Source of the DNA: NZ13-RE01 sp964612975 | GTDB lineage: Bacteria; Dictyoglomota; Dictyoglomia; Dictyoglomales; Dictyoglomaceae | Length of the DNA: 64,000 nt | Assembly (NCBI GenBank): GCA_964612975.1 | Contig: CAZTGC010000002.1 | Span: 152,946-216,945, forward strand | Reading direction: 5' to 3' | Notes under the pieces: model-generated | Database searches by the model: none | Seen by the model: the letters and a program-made list of their open reading frames with translations, nothing else | Told to the model about the DNA's origin: nothing | Shown here: in pieces, positions 1 through 8,476 of the stretch | Layout: each line of letters starts with the position of its first letter | How positions within the stretch are numbered: the stretch's first letter is position 1 | Translations under genes and position numbers: made by a program

Positions 1-1
1 C

Positions 2-922
2 AAAAATTTTAAGAAAGAAGAAAAAATAGAATTTTATATCCCCAAGGGAAGTTCTGCTTTAGAAGTTGGACATCTTCTTAAAAAAAGGGGATTAATTCTC
101 TCCGAATTTACCTTTTGGATTTGGTGTAAATTACTTGGAGTGGAAAAAAGATTAAAATTTGGCTATTACGAACTTTCCCCCCATTTAAATGTTTTGCAAA
201 TACTTAATAAGCTTGTCCAAGGAGATACTCTAAAAATCAAAATTACAATTCCCGAGGGTTTAAGTTTAGAAGGGATCTCACATGTGTTGTCATCTAATTT
301 GGGAATTTCAAGGGAGAAATTTATAGAACTTTCTAAAAATCCTAAGAATTTAAAGGGGATAGAAAAATATTTTTCTGAGAAAATTCCATCTTCTTTGGAG
401 GGATATCTTTTCCCTGAGACCTATTATTTTTCAAAGGATATAAGTGAGGAAGATATAATTTTAAATATGATTGACACCTTTTTTAAAAAAATAAATAAGG
501 AGATCCCAAATTGGAAGGAGATATTGAAAAATAAGAATTTATCTTTTAATGATTGGGTAATTCTAGCTTCAATTGTTGAAAAGGAAGGAAAGCTTGAAGA
601 AGAAAGACCGCTAATTGCAGGAGTTTTTATAAATCGGTTAAAAAGTGGTTATAAGTTACAATCCTGTGCAACTGTTGAATACATTTTTAATTTTAAAAAA
701 CCAATTTTAACCTATGAAGATTTAAAAGTAGATTCTTCTTATAATACTTATATTTACTATGGTCTTCCTCCAACTCCCATCTCTTCCCCTTCCCTTTCTT
801 CTTTAAAAGCAGTATTATATCCCCAGGGAGATTATATGTTTTTTGTTTCAAAGGGGGATGGAAGCCATTACTTTACAAAAGAGTATAATGAACATTTAAA
901 AATTCAAAAGGGAAAGAAATGA
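2..922 (+). CDS. mltG: Endolytic murein transglycosylase MltG (5' end outside window)
   Basis: MltG cuts nascent peptidoglycan glycan strands at the inner membrane and helps set strand length. The frame is open from the first bases of the window, so the N-terminal membrane anchor lies upstream; the GTG at 140 is an internal valine, not the start. The LysM-like piece (FYIPKGSSALEVGHLL) comes first. The YceG core follows, with the catalytic Glu in ASIVEKEG, then LQSCATVEY, SSYNTYIYYGLPPTPIS and the closing DGSHYFTKEYNEH. All are family hallmarks. The stop lies 3 bp before the next gene, suggesting co-transcription. Confidence 0.93.
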   Translation, partial: KNFKKEEKIEFYIPKGSSALEVGHLLKKRGLILSEFTFWIWCKLLGVEKRLKFGYYELSPHLNVLQILNKLVQGDTLKIKITIPEGLSLEGISHVLSSNLGISREKFIELSKNPKNLKGIEKYFSEKIPSSLEGYLFPETYYFSKDISEEDIILNMIDTFFKKINKEIPNWKEILKNKNLSFNDWVILASIVEKEGKLEEERPLIAGVFINRLKSGYKLQSCATVEYIFNFKKPILTYEDLKVDSSYNTYIYYGLPPTPISSPSLSSLKAVLYPQGDYMFFVSKGDGSHYFTKEYNEHLKIQKGKK

Positions 923-925
923 GAT

Positions 926-1447
926 ATGTGGAAGGAACTTAAACCTAAAAGGTATATCCATTCTATTTTTAAAATAGATTTTGAAGGATTGTATAAAGAA
1001 GGATTTAGGGGTATAATTTTTGATCTTGATAATACTATTGTTCCATGGGATGAAAGTAATATAGACTCAAAAACTTTGCAGTTTTTGGAAAAAATTAAAA
1101 AAGTTGGATTTAAGATAATTATAATATCTAACAATTGGTCTATTAGAAGAGTTAAATATTATTCAAATATGACAAATATACCAGCTCTTGGTGGTGCTTT
1201 AAAGCCTCGGAATAAATCCTTTAAGAAAGCCTTAAATATTCTTAAAACTTCTCCCGAGACAACTTTAGTAATTGGTGATAGAATATTAACAGATGTATGG
1301 GGAGGAAATAGATTGGGAATGTATACTATTTTAGTTTCTCCGTTAAATAAAAATGAGATATGGATAAAAAAATGGACTGTTAGGTTATTGGAAAATTTCT
1401 TCATAAAACTCTGGATAAAAAAGGGTGAGCTTATAGAGGAGGCTTAA
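926..1447 (+). CDS. YqeG family HAD-IIIA phosphatase
   Basis: A 173-residue haloacid dehalogenase-type phosphatase. HAD motif I is DLDNTIVPWD near residue 33, motif II is IIISNN, and the acidic motif is VIGDRILTDVWGGNRLGM. Length and motif order match the bacterial YqeG group, related to plant and yeast phosphatidylglycerophosphate phosphatases. A role on PGP or another phospho-substrate is inference only. It starts 3 bp after mltG and ends 3 bp before pilB, so it belongs to the same transcript. Confidence 0.85.
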   Translation: MWKELKPKRYIHSIFKIDFEGLYKEGFRGIIFDLDNTIVPWDESNIDSKTLQFLEKIKKVGFKIIIISNNWSIRRVKYYSNMTNIPALGGALKPRNKSFKKALNILKTSPETTLVIGDRILTDVWGGNRLGMYTILVSPLNKNEIWIKKWTVRLLENFFIKLWIKKGELIEEA

Positions 1448-1450
1448 AAA

Positions 1451-3976
1451 TTGATAAAGCCCTTTGATGAAAAGATATTAGGTTCTTTAAAAGAAAAAAA
1501 AATATTAAATGAAGAGATCTATAGTAAGCTTATAAACGTACTTCAAATTTCTAATCAAGATATACAAGCTATTTTACTGGAACAAAATATTTTAAAACCT
1601 TACGAGTTAGTAGAGGTTATCGCAGAGATTTTAAATTGGAAAATTTTAAGACTTGAGAAGCCTGAACCTGATCCTAAAGCCTTAAAGATTATTCCCTCAT
1701 TTCTTACCAAATTTTATAAATTTATACCATTAAAAATTGAAAATAATACCCTTCATGTTGGATTTACTCTTCCCGTGAAACCTGCAGCTTTAGATGATAT
1801 TACTCTTATAACAGGTTATTCTGTGGTTCCATATATTTTAGATATACCTTGTGAAGATATCTTAAGAGAAGAAAAAGAAGAGATAACTTCTGATGTTTCT
1901 CAAGAAGTGCTTGATACGGAAAACTTAAAGGTATCAGAAAGGGAAAAGATTATTGAGGTAAAGGAAGAAGAAATAGAAAATATAGATGAAATAATACAGG
2001 AAATACAGAAAATTGAAGAGGAAAAAGAAGCTAAGGAGGAAGATATTGAGGGTATAGAGGAAATAATGAAAGGGGGACAAAAAACCGAAGAAGAAACCGA
2101 GGAAAGGATTATTGAGATAAAAGAGGAAGAAATAGGAAATATTGGGGAAATAATTGAAGAGATTGAGAAGGAGCAAAAGAAAGAAGATATTAGTAAATCC
2201 AAACTTATTATGGAGAAGATTGTTGGAGCGGTAAAGGATAGTATTCCTTTAGGGGATACCTCTGTAAGGGAGAAAAGAACTACAAAAATTCCAAGAAGAA
2301 GATTATTGGGAGAAATTCTTATTGAAGAGGGAATTGTAACTAAAGAACAATTGGAAATTGCTTTAGAAGAGTCTCATAAGAGAGCAAAACCCCTTGGGGA
2401 GACTCTTCTTGAACTTAAATTTATTAATGATTATCAACTGGCACAAGTTTTAAGTATTCAATTAGGATTCCCATTCAAATCTCTAAGGGGAATAAAAATT
2501 GATCCTGAAGTGGCAAGATTAATTAATTTTTCTAAAGCAAAACAGGATTTAATTCTTCCCCTATATAAAGAGAATAATAGGGTAATTGTAGCTATGGTTG
2601 ATCCTGCAAATATTATGGCTTTAGATGATATAAAAATGATTGCAAAGGCTGAAGTAGATCCTGTTGTTGTTCCTAAGAGCGAATTCTTAGATGCAATAAG
2701 TAGATTATGGACAACTCAGGAGATGAAGGAAATTATAGAAGACTTTATTAGGGTAGAGGAAAAGGAGCAGCAATTTCAAGAAATTGAGGAAGTAATGGAA
2801 GAAACTGGTCCTACAGCAAAATTAGTTAATGGTTTACTCTTAGATGCGGTAAGCCAAGGTGCCAGTGATATTCATATAGAACCTATAGAAAAGGGAGTTC
2901 GGGTGAGATTTAGAATTGATGGGATATTACATGAAATTGCTGAGTTTCCTAAAAAATTTCATGCTCCCATAATCTCTCGTATAAAAATAATAAGTGATAT
3001 GGATATTGCTGAAAGAAGAGTTCCTCAAGATGGCCGTATAAAAATGATAATCAGAGGAAATACTTATGATTTTCGAGTATCTACACTTCCAGGAGTTTTT
3101 GGAGAAAAGGCAGTTCTTCGTATCTTAGGAAGGGGTGAAATATCATTATCTTTAGAAAGTTTAGGGTTTAGCGAAGAAAATTATAAAAAGTATGTAAAAA
3201 TACTAAAAACTCCCTATGGAATAATATTAGTAACAGGACCTACAGGGAGTGGAAAATCTACAACTCTTTATGCATCTCTTAATATGATAAATTCTCCTGA
3301 TATAAATATAATTACTGTGGAGGATCCTGTAGAATATCAATTGCCAGGAATACATCAGGTTCAAGTGAATCCAAAGGCAGGATTAACCTTTGCTAGTGCC
3401 CTAAGATCTATCCTTCGTCAAGATCCTGATGTAATCCTTGTGGGAGAGATTAGAGATGAAGAGACAGCAAGAATTGCTATTCAGGCAGCTCTAACAGGAC
3501 ATTTAGTCTTATCTACTTTACACACAAATGATGCCCCTTCTGCGGTAACTCGTCTTATTGATATGGGTATAGAGCCTTTTTTAATTTCCTCTTCTTTGTT
3601 GGGAGCTGTATCCCAGAGATTAGTCAGGAGAATTTGCCCAAAATGTAAAATTTCTTATGAACCAACGATAGATGAATTGAAGATCTTAGAAGAGAATCTT
3701 GGCGATAAAGTCGATCTAAAGAATATAACTTTATATAAGGGGAAAGGATGCACCTTTTGTAATAATAGAGGATATAAAGGAAGAACTGCAATTCATGAGA
3801 TTATGCTAATTGATGATGATGTGAGGGAATTGATCCTAAAAAAGGTATCTAAGGAAACTATTCGAGAAACCGCAAGAAAGAAGGGTATGTATACTCTAAG
3901 AGAAGATGGAATTTTAAAGGTTTTAAGTGGTATTACCACCATTGAAGAGGTTATGAGGGTAACTGCTGCTGATTAG
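1451..3976 (+). CDS. pilB: Type IV pilus extension ATPase PilB (GspE family), with acidic repeat linker
   Basis: This is the hexameric motor that powers pilus assembly. It starts at TTG 1451 behind AGAGGAGG; no ATG fits better. The order is: a degenerate MshEN-like domain (residues about 1-145), a Glu/Ile-rich linker (about 145-265) with an internal repeat, a second MshEN domain (about 282-395, RRLLGEILIEEGIV) and the GspE ATPase. Walker A GPTGSGKSTT is at 596-605, Walker B DPDVILVGEI at 658-667, and the His box is STLHTNDA. A CPKC ... CTFC zinc site lies in the C-terminal part. At 841 residues it is longer than usual PilB (about 560-600) because of the duplicated N-terminal domain and the linker. 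Confidence 0.95.
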   Translation: MIKPFDEKILGSLKEKKILNEEIYSKLINVLQISNQDIQAILLEQNILKPYELVEVIAEILNWKILRLEKPEPDPKALKIIPSFLTKFYKFIPLKIENNTLHVGFTLPVKPAALDDITLITGYSVVPYILDIPCEDILREEKEEITSDVSQEVLDTENLKVSEREKIIEVKEEEIENIDEIIQEIQKIEEEKEAKEEDIEGIEEIMKGGQKTEEETEERIIEIKEEEIGNIGEIIEEIEKEQKKEDISKSKLIMEKIVGAVKDSIPLGDTSVREKRTTKIPRRRLLGEILIEEGIVTKEQLEIALEESHKRAKPLGETLLELKFINDYQLAQVLSIQLGFPFKSLRGIKIDPEVARLINFSKAKQDLILPLYKENNRVIVAMVDPANIMALDDIKMIAKAEVDPVVVPKSEFLDAISRLWTTQEMKEIIEDFIRVEEKEQQFQEIEEVMEETGPTAKLVNGLLLDAVSQGASDIHIEPIEKGVRVRFRIDGILHEIAEFPKKFHAPIISRIKIISDMDIAERRVPQDGRIKMIIRGNTYDFRVSTLPGVFGEKAVLRILGRGEISLSLESLGFSEENYKKYVKILKTPYGIILVTGPTGSGKSTTLYASLNMINSPDINIITVEDPVEYQLPGIHQVQVNPKAGLTFASALRSILRQDPDVILVGEIRDEETARIAIQAALTGHLVLSTLHTNDAPSAVTRLIDMGIEPFLISSSLLGAVSQRLVRRICPKCKISYEPTIDELKILEENLGDKVDLKNITLYKGKGCTFCNNRGYKGRTAIHEIMLIDDDVRELILKKVSKETIRETARKKGMYTLREDGILKVLSGITTIEEVMRVTAAD
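1949..2185 (+). repeat. Internal duplication encoding an acidic coiled-coil linker in PilB
   Basis: Codons 167-192 (1949-2026) and 220-245 (2108-2185) encode near-identical acidic segments beginning IIEVKEEEIENIDEII and IIEIKEEEIGNIGEII, spaced 53 codons apart. The DNA copies have diverged at third positions, so the duplication is not recent. The regular charge pattern suggests a long helix or coiled coil between the two N-terminal domains. Confidence 0.8.
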
Positions 3977-3992
3977 AAGGGAGGTTTTAATT

Positions 3993-5075
3993 ATGCCAGG
4001 TCTTTCTATGATAGATATTTTACAAGAAGCTATAAAAAAGAATGCTTCTGACGTTCATATAACAGTAGGGGTTTCCCCTATTTTTAGGATTAGGGGTCAG
4101 TTAATTCCCCAAACTCAATACCCTTCTTTAACTCCTCAAGATACTATGGAATTAATATTTAGTCTTCTTACCGAGGAGAATAAGCAAAGATTTCAAGAAA
4201 AAAGAGAATTAGACTTCTCTGTAGGGGTAAAAGGGGAAGGGAGATTTAGAGTAAATGCCTTCTTCCAAAGAAATAGTGTCGCAGCTGTATTTAGACTTAT
4301 TCCTTGGCAAGTTCCAAGCTTTCAGGAATTAGGTCTTCCTTTAACTGTACTTAAGGAATTGGCAGGTCTCCCAAGGGGATTAATATTGGTAACAGGTCCC
4401 ACAGGAAGTGGAAAATCCACAACGTTGGCAGCAATGATTGATTATATAAATACAAATTTCAGTAGACATATCATTACCATAGAAGATCCTATTGAGTATC
4501 TCCATACCCATAAAAAATCCATAGTTAATCAAAGGGAAGTAGGGGCAGATACTTATTCCTTTGCTAATGCTTTAAGATCTGCATTGAGAGAGGATCCTGA
4601 CGTGATTTTGGTGGGTGAGATGAGAGATTTAGAAACAACCTCTATTGCTCTCACTGCAGCAGAAACAGGACACTTAGTTATGGCAACATTACACACTGTT
4701 GATGCAGTTCAAAGCATCGAGAGAATTGTGGATCAGTTTCCAGCTCATCAACAACAGCAAATTAGGATTCAGCTTTCTGGAGTCCTTCAAGGAGTAATAT
4801 CTCAACAACTACTTCCTACAAAAGATGGGGGAAGAAGGGTTCCTGCAGTTGAGGTGTTAATAGCTGTTTCTGCAGTAAGAAGTTTAATTAGAGAGGCAAA
4901 AACTCCTCAAATTTATAATGTCATTCAAACAAGTGGAAAATTAGGTATGCAAACAATGGATCAGTCATTGGTGGACTTAGTAAAAAGAAATCTTATAACT
5001 GAAGAAGTTGCTCTTCAAAGGGCTGTTAATAAGGATGAACTTCTTAGGCTTTTGTGGGGTGAGGCAAGGAGGTGA
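3993..5075 (+). CDS. pilT: Type IV pilus retraction ATPase PilT
   Basis: This is the hexameric motor for pilus retraction and twitching. Its 360 residues match the usual PilT size. The N-terminal PAS-like domain contains NASDVHITVG. Walker A GPTGSGKST is at residues 135-143, followed by IEDPIEYLH and the Walker B DPDVILVGEMRD. The His box is ATLHTVDA. The C-terminal region has VRSLIREAKTPQI, the place of the AIRNLIRE signature that marks PilT rather than PilB. A GGGAGG ribosome site precedes ATG 3993, 16 bp after pilB. Confidence 0.96.
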   Translation: MPGLSMIDILQEAIKKNASDVHITVGVSPIFRIRGQLIPQTQYPSLTPQDTMELIFSLLTEENKQRFQEKRELDFSVGVKGEGRFRVNAFFQRNSVAAVFRLIPWQVPSFQELGLPLTVLKELAGLPRGLILVTGPTGSGKSTTLAAMIDYINTNFSRHIITIEDPIEYLHTHKKSIVNQREVGADTYSFANALRSALREDPDVILVGEMRDLETTSIALTAAETGHLVMATLHTVDAVQSIERIVDQFPAHQQQQIRIQLSGVLQGVISQQLLPTKDGGRRVPAVEVLIAVSAVRSLIREAKTPQIYNVIQTSGKLGMQTMDQSLVDLVKRNLITEEVALQRAVNKDELLRLLWGEARR

Positions 5076-5080
5076 TCTAA

Positions 5081-6304
5081 TTGGCTAAATCCTTTGAGTA
5101 TAGTGCAAGAAATATAAGGGGGGAATTGGTGAGGGGAGAGATAGAGGCAGAAAACATAAGAGATGTAGCAAATCGTTTAAGGGGAATGGGGCTTTTGCCC
5201 ATAAAGATTGAGGAAAGAAAGAAAAAAAGTTTTCTCTCCTTGACCCCTGGAGGAGAGGAAAAACCAAAAAAGGTAAAACTCAATGATCTCACCATATTTA
5301 CAAGGCAATTTGCTACTATGATAAATTCTGGATTATCTATGGCTGCCTCTTTAAGAATTCTTTCGGAGCAAACCGAGAGTAAAGCATTAAGAAAAATAGT
5401 TCAGGAAATTCAAAGAAGTGTAGATGAAGGGATGTCTCTTTCCGAAGCCCTTTCTAAATTTCCCTCTGTTTTCTCAAAACTTTACACAAATATGGTGAAA
5501 GCAGCAGAAGCCTCAGGAACCTTAGATGAAACCTTGGAAAGATTGGCAACAACCCTTGAAAAACAACAGGAACTAAGGGGAAAGATAAGATCTGCAATGA
5601 CTTATCCTTTAGCAATCTTAATTTTTGCAATTTTAGTTACCGCTGGACTTTTAATATTTTTAGTTCCTACCTTTGCAAATATGTTTGAAAGCTTAGGTGC
5701 TCCGTTACCTCTTCCCACTGCAATTATTTTAAAAATTAGTATAATTTTAAGACAAAATTTTTTAATAGTGGCAGGAGTATTCTTGGGTTTAATTTTGGGG
5801 GGATTTAAAGCTATAAAAAATCCAAAGATTAAGGAAAAAATAGACGCCTATCTCCTAAAAACTCCTTTGATGGGACCCCTGGTAATGAAAAGTGCCATTG
5901 TGAATTTTTCAAGGGTTTTTGCAACTCAGATAAAAACCGGTGTTCCTATCCTTCAGGCATTGGAATTGGTATCCCAAACTGTGGGAAATAGTGTATTTTC
6001 AAAGGCAATAATGGAAGCAAGTGCAAGAATAAGAGAAGGAGAAAGAATTGCTCCCCCTTTAAGGGATAGTAGAATTTTTCCTCCAATGGTGGTTCATATG
6101 GTCTCCGTTGGAGAAGAATCTGGAAACTTGGAATTGATGTTAAATAAAATTGGAGATTTTTATGAAAGGGAATTGGCAAATTCAATAGAGAGCTTAACCT
6201 CTCTTATAGAACCCCTAATGTTAGTTTTAATTGGTGGACTCGCTGGTGGAATTCTTATTTCTCTTTATCTTCCCATATTTACCATGTTCCAACATATAAA
6301 ATGA
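5081..6304 (+). CDS. pilC: Type IV pilus inner-membrane platform protein PilC (GspF family)
   Basis: This polytopic protein is the platform on which the PilB and PilT motors act. The start is TTG 5081: a full AAGGAGGTGAT ribosome site at 5067-5077 overlaps the last codons and stop of pilT, so the two are likely translationally coupled. Two GspF domains are visible (about residues 70-190 and 270-395), the first opening with FTRQFATMINSGLSM. Membrane segments lie near residues 170-195, 225-245 and 380-402. The 407-residue length is standard. It ends in a 4-bp ATGA overlap with the sigma factor gene. Confidence 0.95.
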   Translation: MAKSFEYSARNIRGELVRGEIEAENIRDVANRLRGMGLLPIKIEERKKKSFLSLTPGGEEKPKKVKLNDLTIFTRQFATMINSGLSMAASLRILSEQTESKALRKIVQEIQRSVDEGMSLSEALSKFPSVFSKLYTNMVKAAEASGTLDETLERLATTLEKQQELRGKIRSAMTYPLAILIFAILVTAGLLIFLVPTFANMFESLGAPLPLPTAIILKISIILRQNFLIVAGVFLGLILGGFKAIKNPKIKEKIDAYLLKTPLMGPLVMKSAIVNFSRVFATQIKTGVPILQALELVSQTVGNSVFSKAIMEASARIREGERIAPPLRDSRIFPPMVVHMVSVGEESGNLELMLNKIGDFYERELANSIESLTSLIEPLMLVLIGGLAGGILISLYLPIFTMFQHIK

Positions 6305-7029
6305 TTGATAGTAATTTGGACCTTTTGGAAGAGTATAAAAGGACAAAGGACCAAAAGATTTTAGAAGATATAATAGAGAGAAATAGTAGTTTAGTTTACT
6401 ATTGGGCAAGAAAATTTTCCAATTATGAGGAACCTATAGAAGATTTGGTCCAGGAAGGATATGTTGGCCTTATTAAGGCAATTGAGAATTATGATCCTGA
6501 AAAGGGAGAATTTTCTACCTATGCTTCAATTTATATAAGGGGAGAAATTAGCCACTATCTAAGGGATAAGGTGTCAAAAATAAGGCTACCTAAGATTATT
6601 AAGAAAGTAATCTATGATATGGAGAAATTTATATATGAATTTTTTGAGAAGGAAAAACGGTTTCCAAGGGTAGAGGAGATTGCTAAAAGGATGAATCTAA
6701 AGGAGGAAGGAGTGTTAGAGTTATTAAAGGCAAGGGATGCTCTTTACTCTTTAAGCTTGGATGGGGAAGATATTGAAATAGATTTATCTAAATTGAAAAG
6801 TGAAGGGTTTAAGTCCTTCCAACTTCCCATTGAGGATAAAATTACTTTAGAGCAAGCTATAAATTCCCTTCCAGAAATTCAAAGAAAAATTGTTTATTAT
6901 ATTTTCTATTATGATCTAACCCAATCGGAAATTGCCAAGACCTTAAAAATTTCCCAGGGACAAGTTTCAAAATTACTTAAAAAATCCCTTAAAAAATTAA
7001 AGGAAATCTTAACAAAGGAAATTTTTTAA
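6301..7029 (+). CDS. RNA polymerase alternative sigma factor (sigma-70 family, SigB/F/FliA-like group 3)
   Basis: A 242-residue sigma factor lacking region 1. Region 2 (about 30-100) has EDLVQEGYVGLIKAIENYD and FSTYASIYIRGEISHYLRD. Region 3 (about 105-160) has PRVEEIAKRMN. Region 4 (about 185-240) has LPEIQRKIVYYIFYYDLTQSEIA and the helix-turn-helix ISQGQVSKLLK. The RGEI..YLRD block is typical of the SigB/SigF/SigG and FliA branch rather than the housekeeping factor. Its ATG overlaps the pilC stop by 4 bp, and the pilin gene follows 81 bp downstream, so control of the pilin promoter is a natural hypothesis. No anti-sigma gene is adjacent. Confidence 0.9.
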   Translation: MIDSNLDLLEEYKRTKDQKILEDIIERNSSLVYYWARKFSNYEEPIEDLVQEGYVGLIKAIENYDPEKGEFSTYASIYIRGEISHYLRDKVSKIRLPKIIKKVIYDMEKFIYEFFEKEKRFPRVEEIAKRMNLKEEGVLELLKARDALYSLSLDGEDIEIDLSKLKSEGFKSFQLPIEDKITLEQAINSLPEIQRKIVYYIFYYDLTQSEIAKTLKISQGQVSKLLKKSLKKLKEILTKEIF

Positions 7030-7053
7030 ATTGTGATAAAAATTCCTTTTATT

Positions 7054-7085
7054 TTGGAATAATTTTTATTAAAATAGGGTATAAT
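7054..7085 (+). promoter_or_regulatory. Candidate promoter for the major pilin
   Basis: TATAAT lies at 7080-7085 and TTGGAA at 7054-7059, but the 20-bp spacer is long for sigma A. The -10 region reads GGGTATAAT, so it also contains the GGGTAT hexamer used by SigB-type factors. A start near 7092 would leave a leader of about 18 nt holding AAAGGAGGTG (7095-7104). Confidence 0.5.
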
Positions 7086-7110
7086 AAAAAATAGAAAGGA
7101 GGTGTAAAAG

Positions 7111-7527
7111 ATGAGAGAGAAAGGATTTACTCTTATTGAATTGATGGTTGTTATTGTGATTATTGCAATTTTGGCTGCTGTTGCCCTTCCTAACTTTATG
7201 GGAGCAACGGAAAGAGCAAGGGAATCCGCAGTAAGAAGTGCTGTAAAAACTATTCAAACTTCTCTTGAGATGTTTGCAACAGATAATCAAGGATATTATC
7301 CCGCAACTATCACTGCTTTATTGACTGGAAATTATCTTCCTGGAGCAAATTTCCCTAAGAATCCAGCAACGAACCAACCATACAGCTTTAGTGGTAATGC
7401 AAGCACCGAAAGCGCATATAGGATAACATATTCTGTTGCTACTGATAATTCAGCATATACATTGACAGGTTATGGAAAAGATAATGCAAAGGTTGTAGTT
7501 CAAGTTTCAAGTGCTGGAACACAATAA
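7111..7527 (+). CDS. Type IV pilin / major pseudopilin (class III signal peptide)
   Basis: A 138-residue pilin subunit. The short leader MREKG is followed by FTLIELMVVIVIIAILAAVA, the classic prepilin peptidase site with the conserved Glu5 and hydrophobic helix. The globular part is small and rich in Thr, Ser, Asn and Ala, with the motif DNQGYYP near residue 59. A strong ribosome site (AAAGGAGGTG, 7095-7104) and a downstream terminator suggest high expression. It could serve as the main PilA-like subunit or a type II-secretion-like pseudopilin; the PilT upstream favours a retractile pilus. Confidence 0.9.
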   Translation: MREKGFTLIELMVVIVIIAILAAVALPNFMGATERARESAVRSAVKTIQTSLEMFATDNQGYYPATITALLTGNYLPGANFPKNPATNQPYSFSGNASTESAYRITYSVATDNSAYTLTGYGKDNAKVVVQVSSAGTQ

Positions 7528-7561
7528 ATTGCAAATTTATTTTTGTTTAAGTGAAATTACA

Positions 7562-7597
7562 AAAGAGGGGCTCTGGAAGCCCCTCTTTATTATCAAA
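7562..7597 (+). terminator. Intrinsic terminator after the pilin gene
   Basis: A perfect 11-bp stem (7562-7572 paired with 7578-7588, core GAGGGGCT/AGCCCCTC) has a 5-base loop and is followed by a broken T-rich tail. It lies between two pilin genes, so it may lower expression of the second one relative to the first. Confidence 0.85.
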
Positions 7598-7621
7598 TAT
7601 TAATTATTTACTTTTATTGAA

Positions 7622-8053
7622 ATGCGTAAGGGTTTTACAATTATCGAGATCCTTATTGTTTTTGTAATTTTAGTAATCCTTATGGGGGTAGGATTAGGAG
7701 GTCATTTTTACTTCTTAGAGAGGGCAAGGGAAATTTCTGCAAAGGGAGGACTTCGTGTTCTTCATATTGCTGTAGAAATGTATGCCACAAACCATGAAGG
7801 AAGATATCCAACAGCAACAAATCTTCATGAGCTTTTGATGACATTAAGGGATTATCTTGTGGATAGAGAACTTCCTAAAAATCCATATAATAACGAGCCC
7901 TATAAAGATGACAACAATGACCATTATAAACTAACCTACACCTATGATCCCAGAGAAAATGCTTATACTTTAACGGTTATGAATAGAGATAATACAAAAG
8001 TTTTACTTTTATTATCCAATAGGGTAGTATTAGGGGAAGATTCTTCCCCATAA
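7622..8053 (+). CDS. Minor pseudopilin with class III signal peptide
   Basis: A second pilin-like protein of 143 residues. The leader MRKG is followed by FTIIEILIVFVILVILMGVG, keeping Glu5 of the mature form. The globular part contains MYATNHEGRYPTATN, similar in layout to the MFATDNQGYYP segment of the preceding pilin, so the two look like paralogues. No Shine-Dalgarno sequence is visible before ATG 7622, and the gene lies behind a terminator. Lower expression as a minor, initiating subunit is therefore likely but inferred. Confidence 0.85.
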   Translation: MRKGFTIIEILIVFVILVILMGVGLGGHFYFLERAREISAKGGLRVLHIAVEMYATNHEGRYPTATNLHELLMTLRDYLVDRELPKNPYNNEPYKDDNNDHYKLTYTYDPRENAYTLTVMNRDNTKVLLLLSNRVVLGEDSSP

Positions 8054-8077
8054 TTTCTTGAGAAAAGAAGTGAATTT

Positions 8078-8476
8078 ATGAAAGAGGACAAATGGAAGAA
8101 GATTTGGAAGGATTTAAAGCCACAAATTAGTTCCCTTGCAAAAAAGACAGGAGAAACTATTGTGGATTTGGCAAAAACCTTAGGGAAGGAATCATGGAAA
8201 TTGGCAAGAATTGGAGTATTAAAGGCAGAGATTTTAAGTTCAGAAGGCTCCATAAGAGATCTTTACAGAGATATTGGAGAAAGGGCTTACAATTTATATA
8301 AAGAGGGAAAGGAAATTAATAAAGAAAGTTTTTTAGAATTCTTTAATAAAATTGATAATTTAAATAAAAGGATAGAGGAAAAGAAGGAAGAGATTAAAAA
8401 GATAGCAGAGGAAGAAAATCTTGAGCCAGAGGATGTAGAAAAAATTCCTCCTTCAGAAGATGAAGAAAAAACTTAA
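8078..8476 (+). CDS. Hypothetical charged, helical protein
   Basis: I do not recognise a named family. The 132 residues are Lys/Glu-rich and almost entirely helical by appearance. A central segment, IRDLYRDIGERAYNLYKEGK, is followed by a coiled coil (NKIDNLNKRIEEKKEEI) and an acidic tail. There is no signal peptide or membrane segment. It starts 24 bp after the minor pseudopilin behind AGAAAAGAAG and overlaps radC by 17 bp, so it is part of the pilus-to-repair run. A scaffold or accessory role is possible but not shown. Confidence 0.7.
   Translation: MKEDKWKKIWKDLKPQISSLAKKTGETIVDLAKTLGKESWKLARIGVLKAEILSSEGSIRDLYRDIGERAYNLYKEGKEINKESFLEFFNKIDNLNKRIEEKKEEIKKIAEEENLEPEDVEKIPPSEDEEKT

Noticed and set aside
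1900..2202. Minus-strand frames opposite the PilB linker
   Set aside because: They are Ser/Ile/Phe-rich mirror images of the acidic repeat, with no ribosome site; a composition effect.
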